Part shown: one piece after another, positions 1 through 6,359 of the stretch
Layout: every line of letters begins with the position of its first letter
Numbering within the stretch: position 1 is the stretch's first letter
Source: Bacillota bacterium
GTDB lineage: Bacteria; Bacillota; Clostridia; Christensenellales; Borkfalkiaceae
Assembly: GCA_003343995.1 (NCBI GenBank)
Contig: QAKE01000005.1
Coordinates: 1-21,525, forward strand
Direction of reading: 5' to 3'
Length of the DNA: 21,525 nt
Notes under the pieces: model-generated
What the model saw: the letters and a program-made list of their open reading frames with translations, nothing else
Databases searched by the model: none
What the model was told of the DNA's origin: nothing
Translations under genes and position numbers: made by a program

Positions 1-113
1 GTTACGAGAAAGGAACTGAACTGCCACTTTTTCTCGAACATACCGTAGCAATCGAAGATGGCGGAAATGTTTTCATCGGGGTGGTAAGCTGTAATTCTGA
101 AATAGTTGTTCAT
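1..113 (-). CDS. Unknown protein, 5' end only (runs off the window)
   Basis: An open frame starts with ATG at 113 and stays open to the window edge, giving 37 codons beginning MNNYFRITAYHPDENISAIF. A good Shine-Dalgarno (AAGGAG, 7 nt before the ATG) supports the start. It lies 17 nt after the stop of the PcfJ-like gene, on the same strand, so it is probably the next gene of that operon. I do not recognise the family; the fragment is too short for a domain call. It is most likely another accessory protein of the same mobile element (inference from position). Confidence 0.6.
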   Translation of the reverse strand, partial: MNNYFRITAYHPDENISAIFDCYGMFEKKWQFSSFLV

Positions 114-130
114 AATAATTTCTCCTTGCG

Positions 131-1462
131 TTAAGCCGCCGCTTGTATTTTCTTTAACTGTCTGTTTGCGAACGGCAGCCATTTCTTATTGACAAATTCC
201 AAAACGCTGTCGTTCGGTTTGCGATCGTGTTCGCCATAGCATTGCAATATCTTTTTATTTTTAAGCGAATATTCAACCGTAACAAAAGGTATGTTCGGGC
301 ATACTTTATCTCGCACAAAGAATATAAGGCTTTCTTCACGTGCAAACTTTTGGTCATAGTTCATTCGTCCTACGCAATGGTGCAAAGTCTTGCCTTCGTG
401 AATTAGCTCAGACGGAGAGTGGGCTATGAAAACAACGTATTCCTTATTTTCAACGCTCTGTAATGACAAATACTTTTCGGCAACAGCGGAAAACTTGGAG
501 TAGAGTTCTTGGCGAGCTTTTTCGTCGGCAATGGCTTTTGCGGTGGCATATTGGTCGATACGCATATCGTGCCAGCGTTTGAAATCGTGCGGAAAACGAT
601 TTTTCGATAATCGCATATCCAAGCCGATATAATTACACGCTTTTACATAATCAGCATAAGAACTTATATTTGCGTTTTGCTTTTCTATGTATTTCAAAAA
701 CGCGGGTATTTCGCTATCGGGTATTATTTTGCTTATCGTATTTGTGTAATTGTAATCACGCAATAATTCTTTTTTTGCTCTATCCATTTTCTGTCCTTTA
801 AGTAAAGATATATTTTCTTTATAAGACGCGAGAATGATTTGCCCCGAAAAGTATGGTAAGTTTCCGTATTCGTTACGCATTAACCGAGCGTTTTGTATGA
901 GCCATTTGCGGAAGGCTTTATCGTTGGCAGCTTTTTTCAATAGTGTTTTATTTGTTGCAAGATGTTGTAAGCCTATCTTGATGAAGTATTCGGCTTGCGG
1001 ATATTGTTCGTAAGTTCTCAAATATTTCAGTACGTCCCCGTAGGGGTATTTATCTACCGCGCTGTATTTGTATTGATCGAATTTCAAGGCATACTTTTTG
1101 TTTATAACTTCCGAAATCGGATCGTAGTATTTATCGTCTGCGGAATACCATTTGCCGTCTTCGTAAAATTTTCGGCAGTTGCTTAATGACATATAGTACC
1201 AACCAACGCGAAATCCTAATATAGCGTATTCCATATCGCGTACAAGACAGTCTTTTGAATGAACGCTATGTACGGCAACTTGTTTGCAAAACCATTGCTT
1301 TTGATAGTTTTTACAAGCGACCGTAATTTTCACAAGCTCACCTTTCATTTTGGCAAGGTAGGCATAGAACCTGACGTTGCCGCAACATTCTCTGTTAGCA
1401 TCTATCTTTCGTATTCTTTTTGCGATATAATTAGGAATAGGTCGAATATCTTTTGCATCCAT
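131..1462 (-). CDS. pcfJ: PcfJ-like protein of a conjugative element
   Basis: A 443-residue protein. The C-terminal part (about 345-440) carries the PcfJ-family signature: LIHEGKTLHHCVGRMNYD (353-370) with the paired His360-His361-Cys362, followed by the strand pattern FFVRD, PFVTVEYS and ILQCYGEHDR. The family is named after a gene of the enterococcal conjugative plasmid pCF10 and is common in integrative elements; its biochemical role is not established. The N-terminal 300 residues are basic, with a possible zinc-ligand pattern (Cys26, Cys27, Cys50, Cys59), and I cannot assign a function to them. The start is fixed by GAGGTG 7 nt before the ATG. The gene begins 4 nt after the stop of the PcfK-like gene, which is the usual PcfK-PcfJ pairing. 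Family assignment is fairly sure; function is unknown. Confidence 0.85.
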   Translation of the reverse strand: MDAKDIRPIPNYIAKRIRKIDANRECCGNVRFYAYLAKMKGELVKITVACKNYQKQWFCKQVAVHSVHSKDCLVRDMEYAILGFRVGWYYMSLSNCRKFYEDGKWYSADDKYYDPISEVINKKYALKFDQYKYSAVDKYPYGDVLKYLRTYEQYPQAEYFIKIGLQHLATNKTLLKKAANDKAFRKWLIQNARLMRNEYGNLPYFSGQIILASYKENISLLKGQKMDRAKKELLRDYNYTNTISKIIPDSEIPAFLKYIEKQNANISSYADYVKACNYIGLDMRLSKNRFPHDFKRWHDMRIDQYATAKAIADEKARQELYSKFSAVAEKYLSLQSVENKEYVVFIAHSPSELIHEGKTLHHCVGRMNYDQKFAREESLIFFVRDKVCPNIPFVTVEYSLKNKKILQCYGEHDRKPNDSVLEFVNKKWLPFANRQLKKIQAAA

Positions 1463-1466
1463 AGTT

Positions 1467-2552
1467 TCACCTCAAAATAAATATATTGCCGAGCAGACCG
1501 TCCAGCACGGCAACCGATTCGGGATGGAAAGCCTTTATGATTTCTTTTTCCTGAGCAAGCAAGTCGTCCGGTTCTTCGATGTCTCCGTCAAATTCGCGCA
1601 TCTGTTCTTCGGAAAGGATTTCGCCCGTCTCTTCGTCGATAACGTCTGACTTCGGTTTATCCATAACGCGCACGTCATCGAGCGTTTTGCAGACTGCCAG
1701 CTTATAGTCGCACTCTACAAGTTTCCGAAAGTAGTTATCCGCCGCGTGGTACGGAAAACCTACCATAGGTATGCGGTCGTCAAGCCCGCAATCCCGTCCT
1801 GTGAGCGTTAAATCCAGCTCCTCGGCTATCTTTACGGCATTATCGCCGAACACCTCGTAGAAGTCGCCCAAGCGGTAAGCAACCACGCTGTCGGGGCATT
1901 TTCTTTGGATATCCAAATACTGCCGATACATAGGCGAGCCTGCGGGTTTTTGTTGTTCGTGTGCCTGAAGATCTTCTTCCTCGGCAATCTCAGCAAGGAT
2001 TTCCTGCATTTCTTCTTCCGTCGGTTCGTCGTCATCGTGTTCGTCGTCGATATTGCAATTAACGATATCTTCGAGCGTCGGTTTATAATCAGTGGGTACG
2101 ATTTCCGCTTTCGGCTCCGGTTTCGGTTCTTCTTTTGGCGTTTCCATAAGATCGAACAGCGACATTTGCGGCTTGGGCTGCGGTTTCGGAGAGTTTACGC
2201 TTGCGGTCGGTTTTGTCTTCACGGGCGGAGCGGGTTTATATTCCGTGCCGTCCTCGTTGTAGAGCGTGCCTTCGATGCTGTCTTCTTCAAAATAGTGAAC
2301 AGCCCAGCCGAATACAACGCTGTGCGGTATACAGGCGGAATTTTTGCCTTTATCCGCTTGCTTTCGCGCCTCGTCGCAGGCATATTTCATAAAGCTGTCC
2401 AGTGTTTTACGGTTGATAAGCCGCTTGCCATCTTTTTCGATGGGAACGCCGTTGTTGATTTTCACGGCAAGCGCATCGCTTGCATTTTCTTCCAAGTAGG
2501 CTTTTATCACTTCTTGTGCTTCATCTTTCGTTTCAAGATTTAATTTAGGCAT
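1467..2552 (-). CDS. PcfK-like protein fused to a MutS domain I
   Basis: A 361-residue protein with three parts. Residues 1-105 match the PcfK-like family: an N-terminal helical segment, then NRKTLDSFMKYACDEARKQA (48-67) and HSVVFGWAVHYFEEDSIEG (77-95). Residues 106-205 are a Pro/Lys-rich then strongly acidic linker. Residues 207-293 match the mismatch-recognition domain I of MutS: MYRQYLDIQ, VAYRLGDFYEVFGDNAV, LTLTGRD, IPMVGFPYHAADNYFRKLV and KLAVCKTLDD. The Phe-X-Glu motif that contacts a mismatched base in MutS is present (Phe231-Tyr-Glu233). No MutS clamp or ATPase domain follows; the tail (294-361) is acidic and unassigned. SD GGAGG lies upstream of the ATG at 2552. The gene is paired with the pcfJ-like gene 4 nt downstream. 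The role is unknown; DNA or mismatch binding during transfer or replication of the element is inference. Confidence 0.85.
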   Translation of the reverse strand: MPKLNLETKDEAQEVIKAYLEENASDALAVKINNGVPIEKDGKRLINRKTLDSFMKYACDEARKQADKGKNSACIPHSVVFGWAVHYFEEDSIEGTLYNEDGTEYKPAPPVKTKPTASVNSPKPQPKPQMSLFDLMETPKEEPKPEPKAEIVPTDYKPTLEDIVNCNIDDEHDDDEPTEEEMQEILAEIAEEEDLQAHEQQKPAGSPMYRQYLDIQRKCPDSVVAYRLGDFYEVFGDNAVKIAEELDLTLTGRDCGLDDRIPMVGFPYHAADNYFRKLVECDYKLAVCKTLDDVRVMDKPKSDVIDEETGEILSEEQMREFDGDIEEPDDLLAQEKEIIKAFHPESVAVLDGLLGNIFILR

Positions 2553-2581
2553 TTACATTTCCTCCGTGTAAATATTTGTGT

Positions 2582-2622
2582 AAAAGAAAAGGCGGGAACG
2601 CCCTAAAAAGGACATTCCCGCC
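2582..2622 (-). terminator. Hairpin terminator or attenuator between ardA and pcfK
   Basis: Read on the minus strand, a 13-bp stem (arms 2610-2622 and 2591-2603, two G-U pairs, otherwise perfect) closes a 6-nt loop and is followed by TTTTCTTTT (2590-2582). This is a strong intrinsic terminator 76 nt after the ardA stop and only 29 nt before the pcfK-like start. No promoter fits between it and pcfK, so it may act as an attenuator in one long transcript. Confidence 0.75.
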
Positions 2623-2698
2623 AGATGCCGCATTACATTTTCAAACATTTTCGTTTGTTTCTTTCTATTTTTTCCATAGTTTTTGTTCCGTGAATTAT

Positions 2699-3256
2699 TT
2701 ATCCTCGAATTTCGGCAATACCGCCGTCGTATTCGTGAAAACCGTCATAGCTGAACTGCTCGCCGTAACGCTCGTAATCTATATAATTTTCAAGACATTC
2801 GGGGATAGCAATGCAGTCGACTTCGTGTAAAAAGTAGTAGCCCAAGTCGTACCAGTCCATATCCGGATAGAGATATATGTCTTCATCCCAAGCGTCGTCA
2901 TAGTCTTTCACTTTTTGTTTCCAGTATTCATAGCCTTGAATATCACAGTAGATAACGGATTTTTCGTACTTGTCGTCATCGTCAAGTACACCGGATTTTT
3001 TAAGCAGTTCAAACAGCGATTGCGGGTGAACGTAATCCCAATTCACGGAATTACTTGCAATAAAGTTTTCGATATCCTGTACAAACAGTTCTTCGTCGAT
3101 GCCGTCAAGGATAAAGCCTTGTTTTTTCAGTTCTTCTGCGATTTCGTCCCAATCGTCATAGTCGTTAAGTGTGAGCCATTCCGAGCCTAATGCCCGTTCG
3201 TTACATTCGTTATACGAACCCCAAGAGCCGATAACAATCTTGATTTCGTTTTTCAT
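2699..3256 (-). CDS. ardA: ArdA-like antirestriction protein
   Basis: A 185-residue, very acidic protein. Known ArdA proteins are elongated dimers that mimic B-form DNA and block type I restriction enzymes, protecting incoming mobile DNA. The N-terminus (KIVIGSWGSYNECNERALGS, 6-25) has the ArdA opening pattern of a strand, then Y/N and a GxW-like turn before WLTLNDYDDWDEI. The C-terminus LHEVDCIAIPECLENYIDYE (143-162) followed by RYGEQFSYDGFH matches the typical IPE.LENYIDYE.FGRD ending. Asp and Glu residues are dense throughout, as expected for a DNA mimic. The ATG overlaps the stop of the preceding small gene by one base (TAATG) and has AGGAGG 7 nt upstream, so the two genes are translationally coupled. 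Length is normal for ArdA (about 165-190). Confidence 0.85.
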   Translation of the reverse strand: MKNEIKIVIGSWGSYNECNERALGSEWLTLNDYDDWDEIAEELKKQGFILDGIDEELFVQDIENFIASNSVNWDYVHPQSLFELLKKSGVLDDDDKYEKSVIYCDIQGYEYWKQKVKDYDDAWDEDIYLYPDMDWYDLGYYFLHEVDCIAIPECLENYIDYERYGEQFSYDGFHEYDGGIAEIRG

Positions 3257-3519
3257 TACGCTGCCTCCTCGAAGTCATCTAAATGCAAGCGCTCGTACAT
3301 TACGCCATACTCGAAATACAGCCTGCCGTCTTTTTCCGTCATAAGGTCATACGTTACGATGCTTATTTTGCCGCGATTTGTAACAGCGGCTTGGATTTCG
3401 TTGCGGTCAAGGTCGATGCCTACGATATTGAATGTGATAAAACACTCGCCGTCGTAGAGCTGGAATTCCGAAAGATAATACTCACGGTATTCGGGGATTT
3501 TGGAAACTTTGGTTTTCAT
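3256..3519 (-). CDS. Small unknown protein coupled to ardA
   Basis: An 87-residue protein starting MKTKVSKIPEYREYYLSEFQ. The ATG at 3519 has an excellent SD (GGAAGGAG, about 7 nt away). A longer in-frame start at 3663 exists, but it would put the N-terminus across the terminator at 3650-3684, so I reject it. The protein looks like one small alpha/beta domain (alternating LYDGECFITFNIVGIDLD and GKISIVTYDLM) and is mildly acidic. Its stop overlaps the ardA start by one base. I do not recognise the family. Small genes beside ardA in mobile elements are common; whether it helps antirestriction is unknown. Confidence 0.7.
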   Translation of the reverse strand: MKTKVSKIPEYREYYLSEFQLYDGECFITFNIVGIDLDRNEIQAAVTNRGKISIVTYDLMTEKDGRLYFEYGVMYERLHLDDFEEAA

Positions 3520-3649
3520 AGTTTTACTCCTTCCGTATTTTATTTTGCCTTTCCGGCAGGAGAGAAGTAGTACAGATAAAAGCAAAATTTTTTCTATTGC
3601 AGATACCGCGTCCCGAAAGTCAACGATGAAGGAAAAAATGTTGCATAAA

Positions 3650-3684
3650 TAAAAAAGAGCCAAACTCGCAATGAGCCTGACTCT
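3650..3684 (-). terminator. Intrinsic terminator after the PIN-like gene
   Basis: On the minus strand, AGAGTCAGGCTC (3684-3673) pairs with GAGTTTGGCTCT (3667-3656) as a 12-bp stem with G-U wobbles and a 5-nt loop, followed by TTTTTT and a further AT-rich tract. It would end transcription from the PIN-like gene at 3785-4882 and insulate it from the ardA operon. Confidence 0.75.
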
Positions 3685-3784
3685 CTATGTGTTTATTCAA
3701 ATTTTAAGCGACAATTTTTCCCGTTGACTTTTGCTTTTCTCTGTGCTACAAACACCCGAACGGAAAGACAAAATACGGAAATCG

Positions 3785-4882
3785 TTAGTTATTTTTATTT
3801 ATATAGCGTTTTATAAATTCACAACTTTTTTTGACTTTTTCATTATTAACTTTGGACATCCAGCTTATAAATCTTTTATCAGTAGTTAAAAATATATAGT
3901 CATCTAAGATTTTATTTTTAGTATTCTCCAAAAAATATAAACCTAAAATGTGAAAATCAATAAAATCGTTAGAACGTAAAGTATTTTCAGCTAAGAATAT
4001 ATTTTGGAATTGATATTCGAAAAATATTTCTTCAAAATCATATAATTTACTTTTTTGATAAATAAGTGTTCTAAGGTAATTTTTTATTTGTTCATTTAAT
4101 TCATTTTCGCTTTGATTGGGAAAGAGTGTTTTTGCATAGACTTTGATATCGTTAATTGGATTAGCGGATTGGTTGAATTTCCAGCCGTTGGGTTTTCGTT
4201 TTAATTTTCCGTTAACACGTTTTAATAAAAGATGATGTTTATATTTATAACGCAATCCATTTTTTGCCGATTTTTTAACAAGCGTTACATAAGAGTTAAC
4301 TATGTTAACAAATGGTATCAAATTTGATATAATGTTATAAACTAAATTTTCATATAGTTCTTTTATGTTTTTTTCTGTAAATAAATCGTTATTTATTAAA
4401 TATTCAAGTTCTTCAAGTATAATTTGTTTTGTAGTTTTACTGTTCTTATCGAAAAATTTTTGCTGAAATTTAGTATGTTGGATATCTTTTTCGTAATTAA
4501 AAAAGGATAAATATACCGCGATTATATAATCCAACCTTAACTGAATAAAGTATGCGTACTGATTTTTGATAAAGGGAAGCAAATGTTTTTTAAGTTCAAA
4601 TAAATTTTTGTTTTGAAGGAAAGCATAAAATTCTTGGTCATTGATATACTCATCGAATCCAGTATGCGTAATGATATTATAATTTGGATAATTCTTAAAT
4701 AAGGTGTCAAAAATTTTAAAAAATTTATCTTTTTTATTTGGATTGTTTGCTATTTCAAAAAAACTATAATAGGAAATATCGTAATTATCCTTTTTGATGA
4801 ATTCTTTAATTTGGGGGTTGATATTATTGTTGATATCACAATCAGTTAAGTAATAAATAAAATTTGTATCTAAAAAAAACAT
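3785..4882 (-). CDS. Large PIN-domain-like putative nuclease, AT-rich
   Basis: A 365-residue protein. The N-terminus FFLDTNFIYYL has the PIN-domain opening Asp5-Thr-Asn. SFFEI supplies a conserved-type Glu43, and near the C-terminus NDFIDFHILGLYF (Asp306/Asp309) and IFLTTDKRFISW (Asp335) supply the remaining acidic residues of a metal-dependent PIN RNase site. Between Glu43 and Asp306 there is an insertion of about 250 residues rich in Lys, Asn, Phe and Tyr, so it is far larger than a VapC toxin (about 130). Codon use (AAA, AAT, TTT, ATT) and very low GC are unlike all neighbours and suggest recent transfer. It has its own promoter (4900-4928) and terminator, no clear SD, and no antitoxin-like partner. 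PIN fold: moderate confidence. A defence or cargo role is inference. Confidence 0.65.
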   Translation of the reverse strand: MFFLDTNFIYYLTDCDINNNINPQIKEFIKKDNYDISYYSFFEIANNPNKKDKFFKIFDTLFKNYPNYNIITHTGFDEYINDQEFYAFLQNKNLFELKKHLLPFIKNQYAYFIQLRLDYIIAVYLSFFNYEKDIQHTKFQQKFFDKNSKTTKQIILEELEYLINNDLFTEKNIKELYENLVYNIISNLIPFVNIVNSYVTLVKKSAKNGLRYKYKHHLLLKRVNGKLKRKPNGWKFNQSANPINDIKVYAKTLFPNQSENELNEQIKNYLRTLIYQKSKLYDFEEIFFEYQFQNIFLAENTLRSNDFIDFHILGLYFLENTKNKILDDYIFLTTDKRFISWMSKVNNEKVKKSCEFIKRYINKNN

Positions 4883-4899
4883 ATAGACTTTTTTATTTT

Positions 4900-4928
4900 A
4901 TAATACCATAATTTATTTAAAGGTTCAA
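4900..4928 (-). promoter_or_regulatory. Putative sigma-A promoter of the PIN-like gene
   Basis: On the minus strand: -35 TTGAAC, 17-bp spacer, -10 TATTAT preceded by TGG (extended -10). Position may be off by one base. The transcript would start about 10 nt before the ATG at 4882, leaving a very short leader, in line with the missing SD. Confidence 0.5.
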
Positions 4929-4939
4929 CTGAATTTAAA

Positions 4940-4981
4940 ATAAAAAAACACTAAATATTCTATTTGAATACATTAGTGTTT
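4940..4981 (-). terminator. Intrinsic terminator (minus strand)
   Basis: Arms AAACACTAA (4946-4954) and TTAGTGTTT (4973-4981), with an inner TATTC/GAATA extension, form a stem. On the minus strand it is followed by a run of seven T (4948-4942). It is a second terminator between tRNA-Ser and the PIN-like gene and could mark the end of an earlier transcript at the island boundary. Confidence 0.6.
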
Positions 4982-5041
4982 ATAATGTTGGAAAGTTACT
5001 TATTACTTTATTTCTATCTTTACACCGAAATAATCCCGATT

Positions 5042-5086
5042 AAAAAATAATACGAACCCCGATTTGTCCACGGTGTTCGTATTATT
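5042..5086 (-). terminator. tRNA-Ser terminator
   Basis: A perfect 12-bp inverted repeat (5046-5057 with 5075-5086), extended inward by CCG/CGG after one mismatch, followed on the minus strand by TTTTTT (5047-5042). It starts 6 nt after the encoded CCA of tRNA-Ser. Confidence 0.85.
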
Positions 5087-5092
5087 CTCATT

Positions 5093-5181
5093 TGGCGGAA
5101 GCGGTGAGATTCGAACTCACGAGCCCGTGAAGGCTACCTGATTTCGAGTCAGGCCCGTTATGACCACTTCGATACGCTTCC
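5093..5181 (-). tRNA. tRNA-Ser(CGA)
   Basis: Class II tRNA, 89 nt including an encoded CCA. Acceptor stem GGAAGCG pairs with CGCTTCC. The anticodon stem CCTGA/TCAGG closes the loop CTCGAAA, with anticodon CGA. A long variable arm is present (as in Ser tRNAs), and the T-arm is GTGAG-TTCGAAT-CTCAC. Promoter and terminator flank it. Its 3' end faces the accessory region, so it is a plausible integration target. Confidence 0.95.
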
Positions 5182-5203
5182 GTGTGCGATTCGCAACGTA
5201 GAT

Positions 5204-5232
5204 ATTATATAACAAAGACCGCAAAAAAGCAA
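5204..5232 (-). promoter_or_regulatory. tRNA-Ser promoter
   Basis: On the minus strand: -35 TTGCTT, 17-bp spacer, -10 TATAAT. The -10 lies 22 nt before the mature 5' end at 5181. The same -35 hexamer and spacing occur at the rpsT promoter. Confidence 0.7.
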
Positions 5233-5292
5233 ATCTTTTTAACAAGATTTTTCCTGCCGAAAGAAAGTTGTGAAATAAATAGGGCGTTATTC

Positions 5293-5322
5293 TTGACACC
5301 GACCGCCCCCGCGGCGTATAAT
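5293..5322 (+). promoter_or_regulatory. lgt promoter, consensus sigma-A
   Basis: -35 TTGACA (5293-5298), an 18-bp very GC-rich spacer, and -10 TATAAT (5317-5322). Both hexamers are perfect. It drives lgt, divergent from tRNA-Ser. Confidence 0.85.
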
Positions 5323-5351
5323 AGGCATATATTTATGCAGGAGGAACGAAT

Positions 5352-6260
5352 TTGCATTCCCAACCTTTAGTTCAATTCACGCTGTTCGGTAAGGAACTCA
5401 GCATCACGCTTTACGGCATTTGCATCGCCGTGGGGCTGATCGCCTGCCTTATCGTGCTTAAACTCTATACCGATAAGCGCAAAATGAAAACCGCCGTGCA
5501 GGATTTTATCTTCTTCGTGGGGATTTTGGCAATCGCGCTCGGTTTCGTGGGGGCGATGCTCTTTCAGTCGGTATATAATTATATCGAAACGGGAAAATGG
5601 ACCTTCGGCGCGATTACGGCGATGGGCGGCTTTATTTCCGGCGCGGCGGTATTTATCGCGGCGTATTTCGGTATCGGGCATTTTTACTTCAAAAACGATT
5701 TAAAAGGCGCGCATGTAAAGGAATTTAACACCATTTTGCAGGTAGCGCCCTGTTGTATCACCATCGCGCACGCGGTCGGCAGAATAGGCTGTTTGATGGC
5801 GGGCTGCTGTCACGGCGCATATCTCGGCAAGGATTACGTTGTCGGAGGTATCTATATGACGCCGTCGGACGGCGTTGCGGGCTATTATGTGCCCACGCAG
5901 CTTTACGAATCGCTGTTTTTGTTCGTACTGTTCGGCGTGCTGTCTTTGCTTTACTTTAAAAAGTACAACATTCTTCCGCCGGTGTATCTGATCGCTTACG
6001 GCGCTTGGAGAATTTTTATCGAGTTTTTCCGTACCGATTCGAGGGGATCGGTGGGGCTCGGTATGTCGCCTTCGCAATTTCAGTCCGTGGTATTCATTTT
6101 GGGCGGAATAGCGTTGCTTTTGGTATGGTATTTCAAAAAATGGCCGTTTAAATGGAGCGAACCCGCAGAGGAGACCGTTGCCGCGGCAAACGAAGAGGGA
6201 ACGGAGGAGAACGTTTCCGCAGATGAAAATACGGAAAACGACGATAACGATAAAGAATAA
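5352..6260 (+). CDS. lgt: Prolipoprotein diacylglyceryl transferase
   Basis: A 302-residue polytopic membrane protein that moves diacylglycerol from phosphatidylglycerol to the lipobox cysteine of prolipoproteins. About seven hydrophobic segments are visible. Family signatures: AHAVGRIGCLMAGCCHG (139-155, the GRIGNFINGE region, Arg144 kept), YESLFLFVLFG (185-195), and YGAWRIFIEFFRTD (216-229). The region normally HGGLIGG reads MGGFISG (91-97), so the E. coli His103 equivalent is not His, and Asn146 is replaced by Cys147. The start is TTG at 5352, with AGGAGG 7 nt upstream; the nearby ATG at 5335 is out of frame. The tail from about 270 is hydrophilic and acidic (Glu/Asp/Asn-rich) and probably cytosolic. 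Single-gene transcription unit between its own promoter and terminator. Confidence 0.93.
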   Translation: MHSQPLVQFTLFGKELSITLYGICIAVGLIACLIVLKLYTDKRKMKTAVQDFIFFVGILAIALGFVGAMLFQSVYNYIETGKWTFGAITAMGGFISGAAVFIAAYFGIGHFYFKNDLKGAHVKEFNTILQVAPCCITIAHAVGRIGCLMAGCCHGAYLGKDYVVGGIYMTPSDGVAGYYVPTQLYESLFLFVLFGVLSLLYFKKYNILPPVYLIAYGAWRIFIEFFRTDSRGSVGLGMSPSQFQSVVFILGGIALLLVWYFKKWPFKWSEPAEETVAAANEEGTEENVSADENTENDDNDKE

Positions 6261-6264
6261 AATA

Positions 6265-6299
6265 AAAAACCGCCCCGCGCACTGCGCGGGGCGGTTTTT
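6265..6299. terminator. Bidirectional terminator between lgt and rpsT
   Basis: An 11-bp perfect GC stem (6270-6280 with 6284-6294), loop ACT, extended by AAAAA/TTTTT. It sits 4 nt after the lgt stop and works as an intrinsic terminator for lgt; the A-tract on the other side makes it usable from the minus strand too. Confidence 0.9.
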
Positions 6300-6317
6300 C
6301 ATAACGATGATAAAATT

Positions 6318-6346
6318 AACCCCGTCTGCATTGCGGACGGGGTTTT
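6318..6346. terminator. Terminator of rpsT
   Basis: Arms AACCCCGTC (6318-6326) and GACGGGGTT (6336-6344) with inner GC/GC pairs and loop ATT form a 12-bp stem. On the minus strand it is followed by an AT-rich tract with TTTT, 15 nt after the rpsT stop. On the plus strand TTTT follows as well. Confidence 0.8.
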
Positions 6347-6359
6347 GATTTTTAACGAA

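Noticed and set aside
2642..2657. Small inverted repeat CAAAC/GTTTG
   Set aside because: Only five base pairs in AT-rich DNA, no proper U-run after the stem; too weak to call.
3520..3663. Longer in-frame N-terminus for the small gene upstream of ardA
   Set aside because: It would run through the terminator stem at 3656-3684, has no SD, and the internal ATG at 3519 has an excellent one.
3724..3752. Plus-strand promoter-like TTGACT, 17 bp, TACAAA
   Set aside because: It points into the antisense of the PIN-like gene with no plus-strand gene ahead, and the -10 is weak; likely chance in AT-rich DNA.
3785..4882. Classical VapBC toxin-antitoxin pair
   Set aside because: The protein is nearly three times VapC length and no small upstream or downstream antitoxin gene is present.
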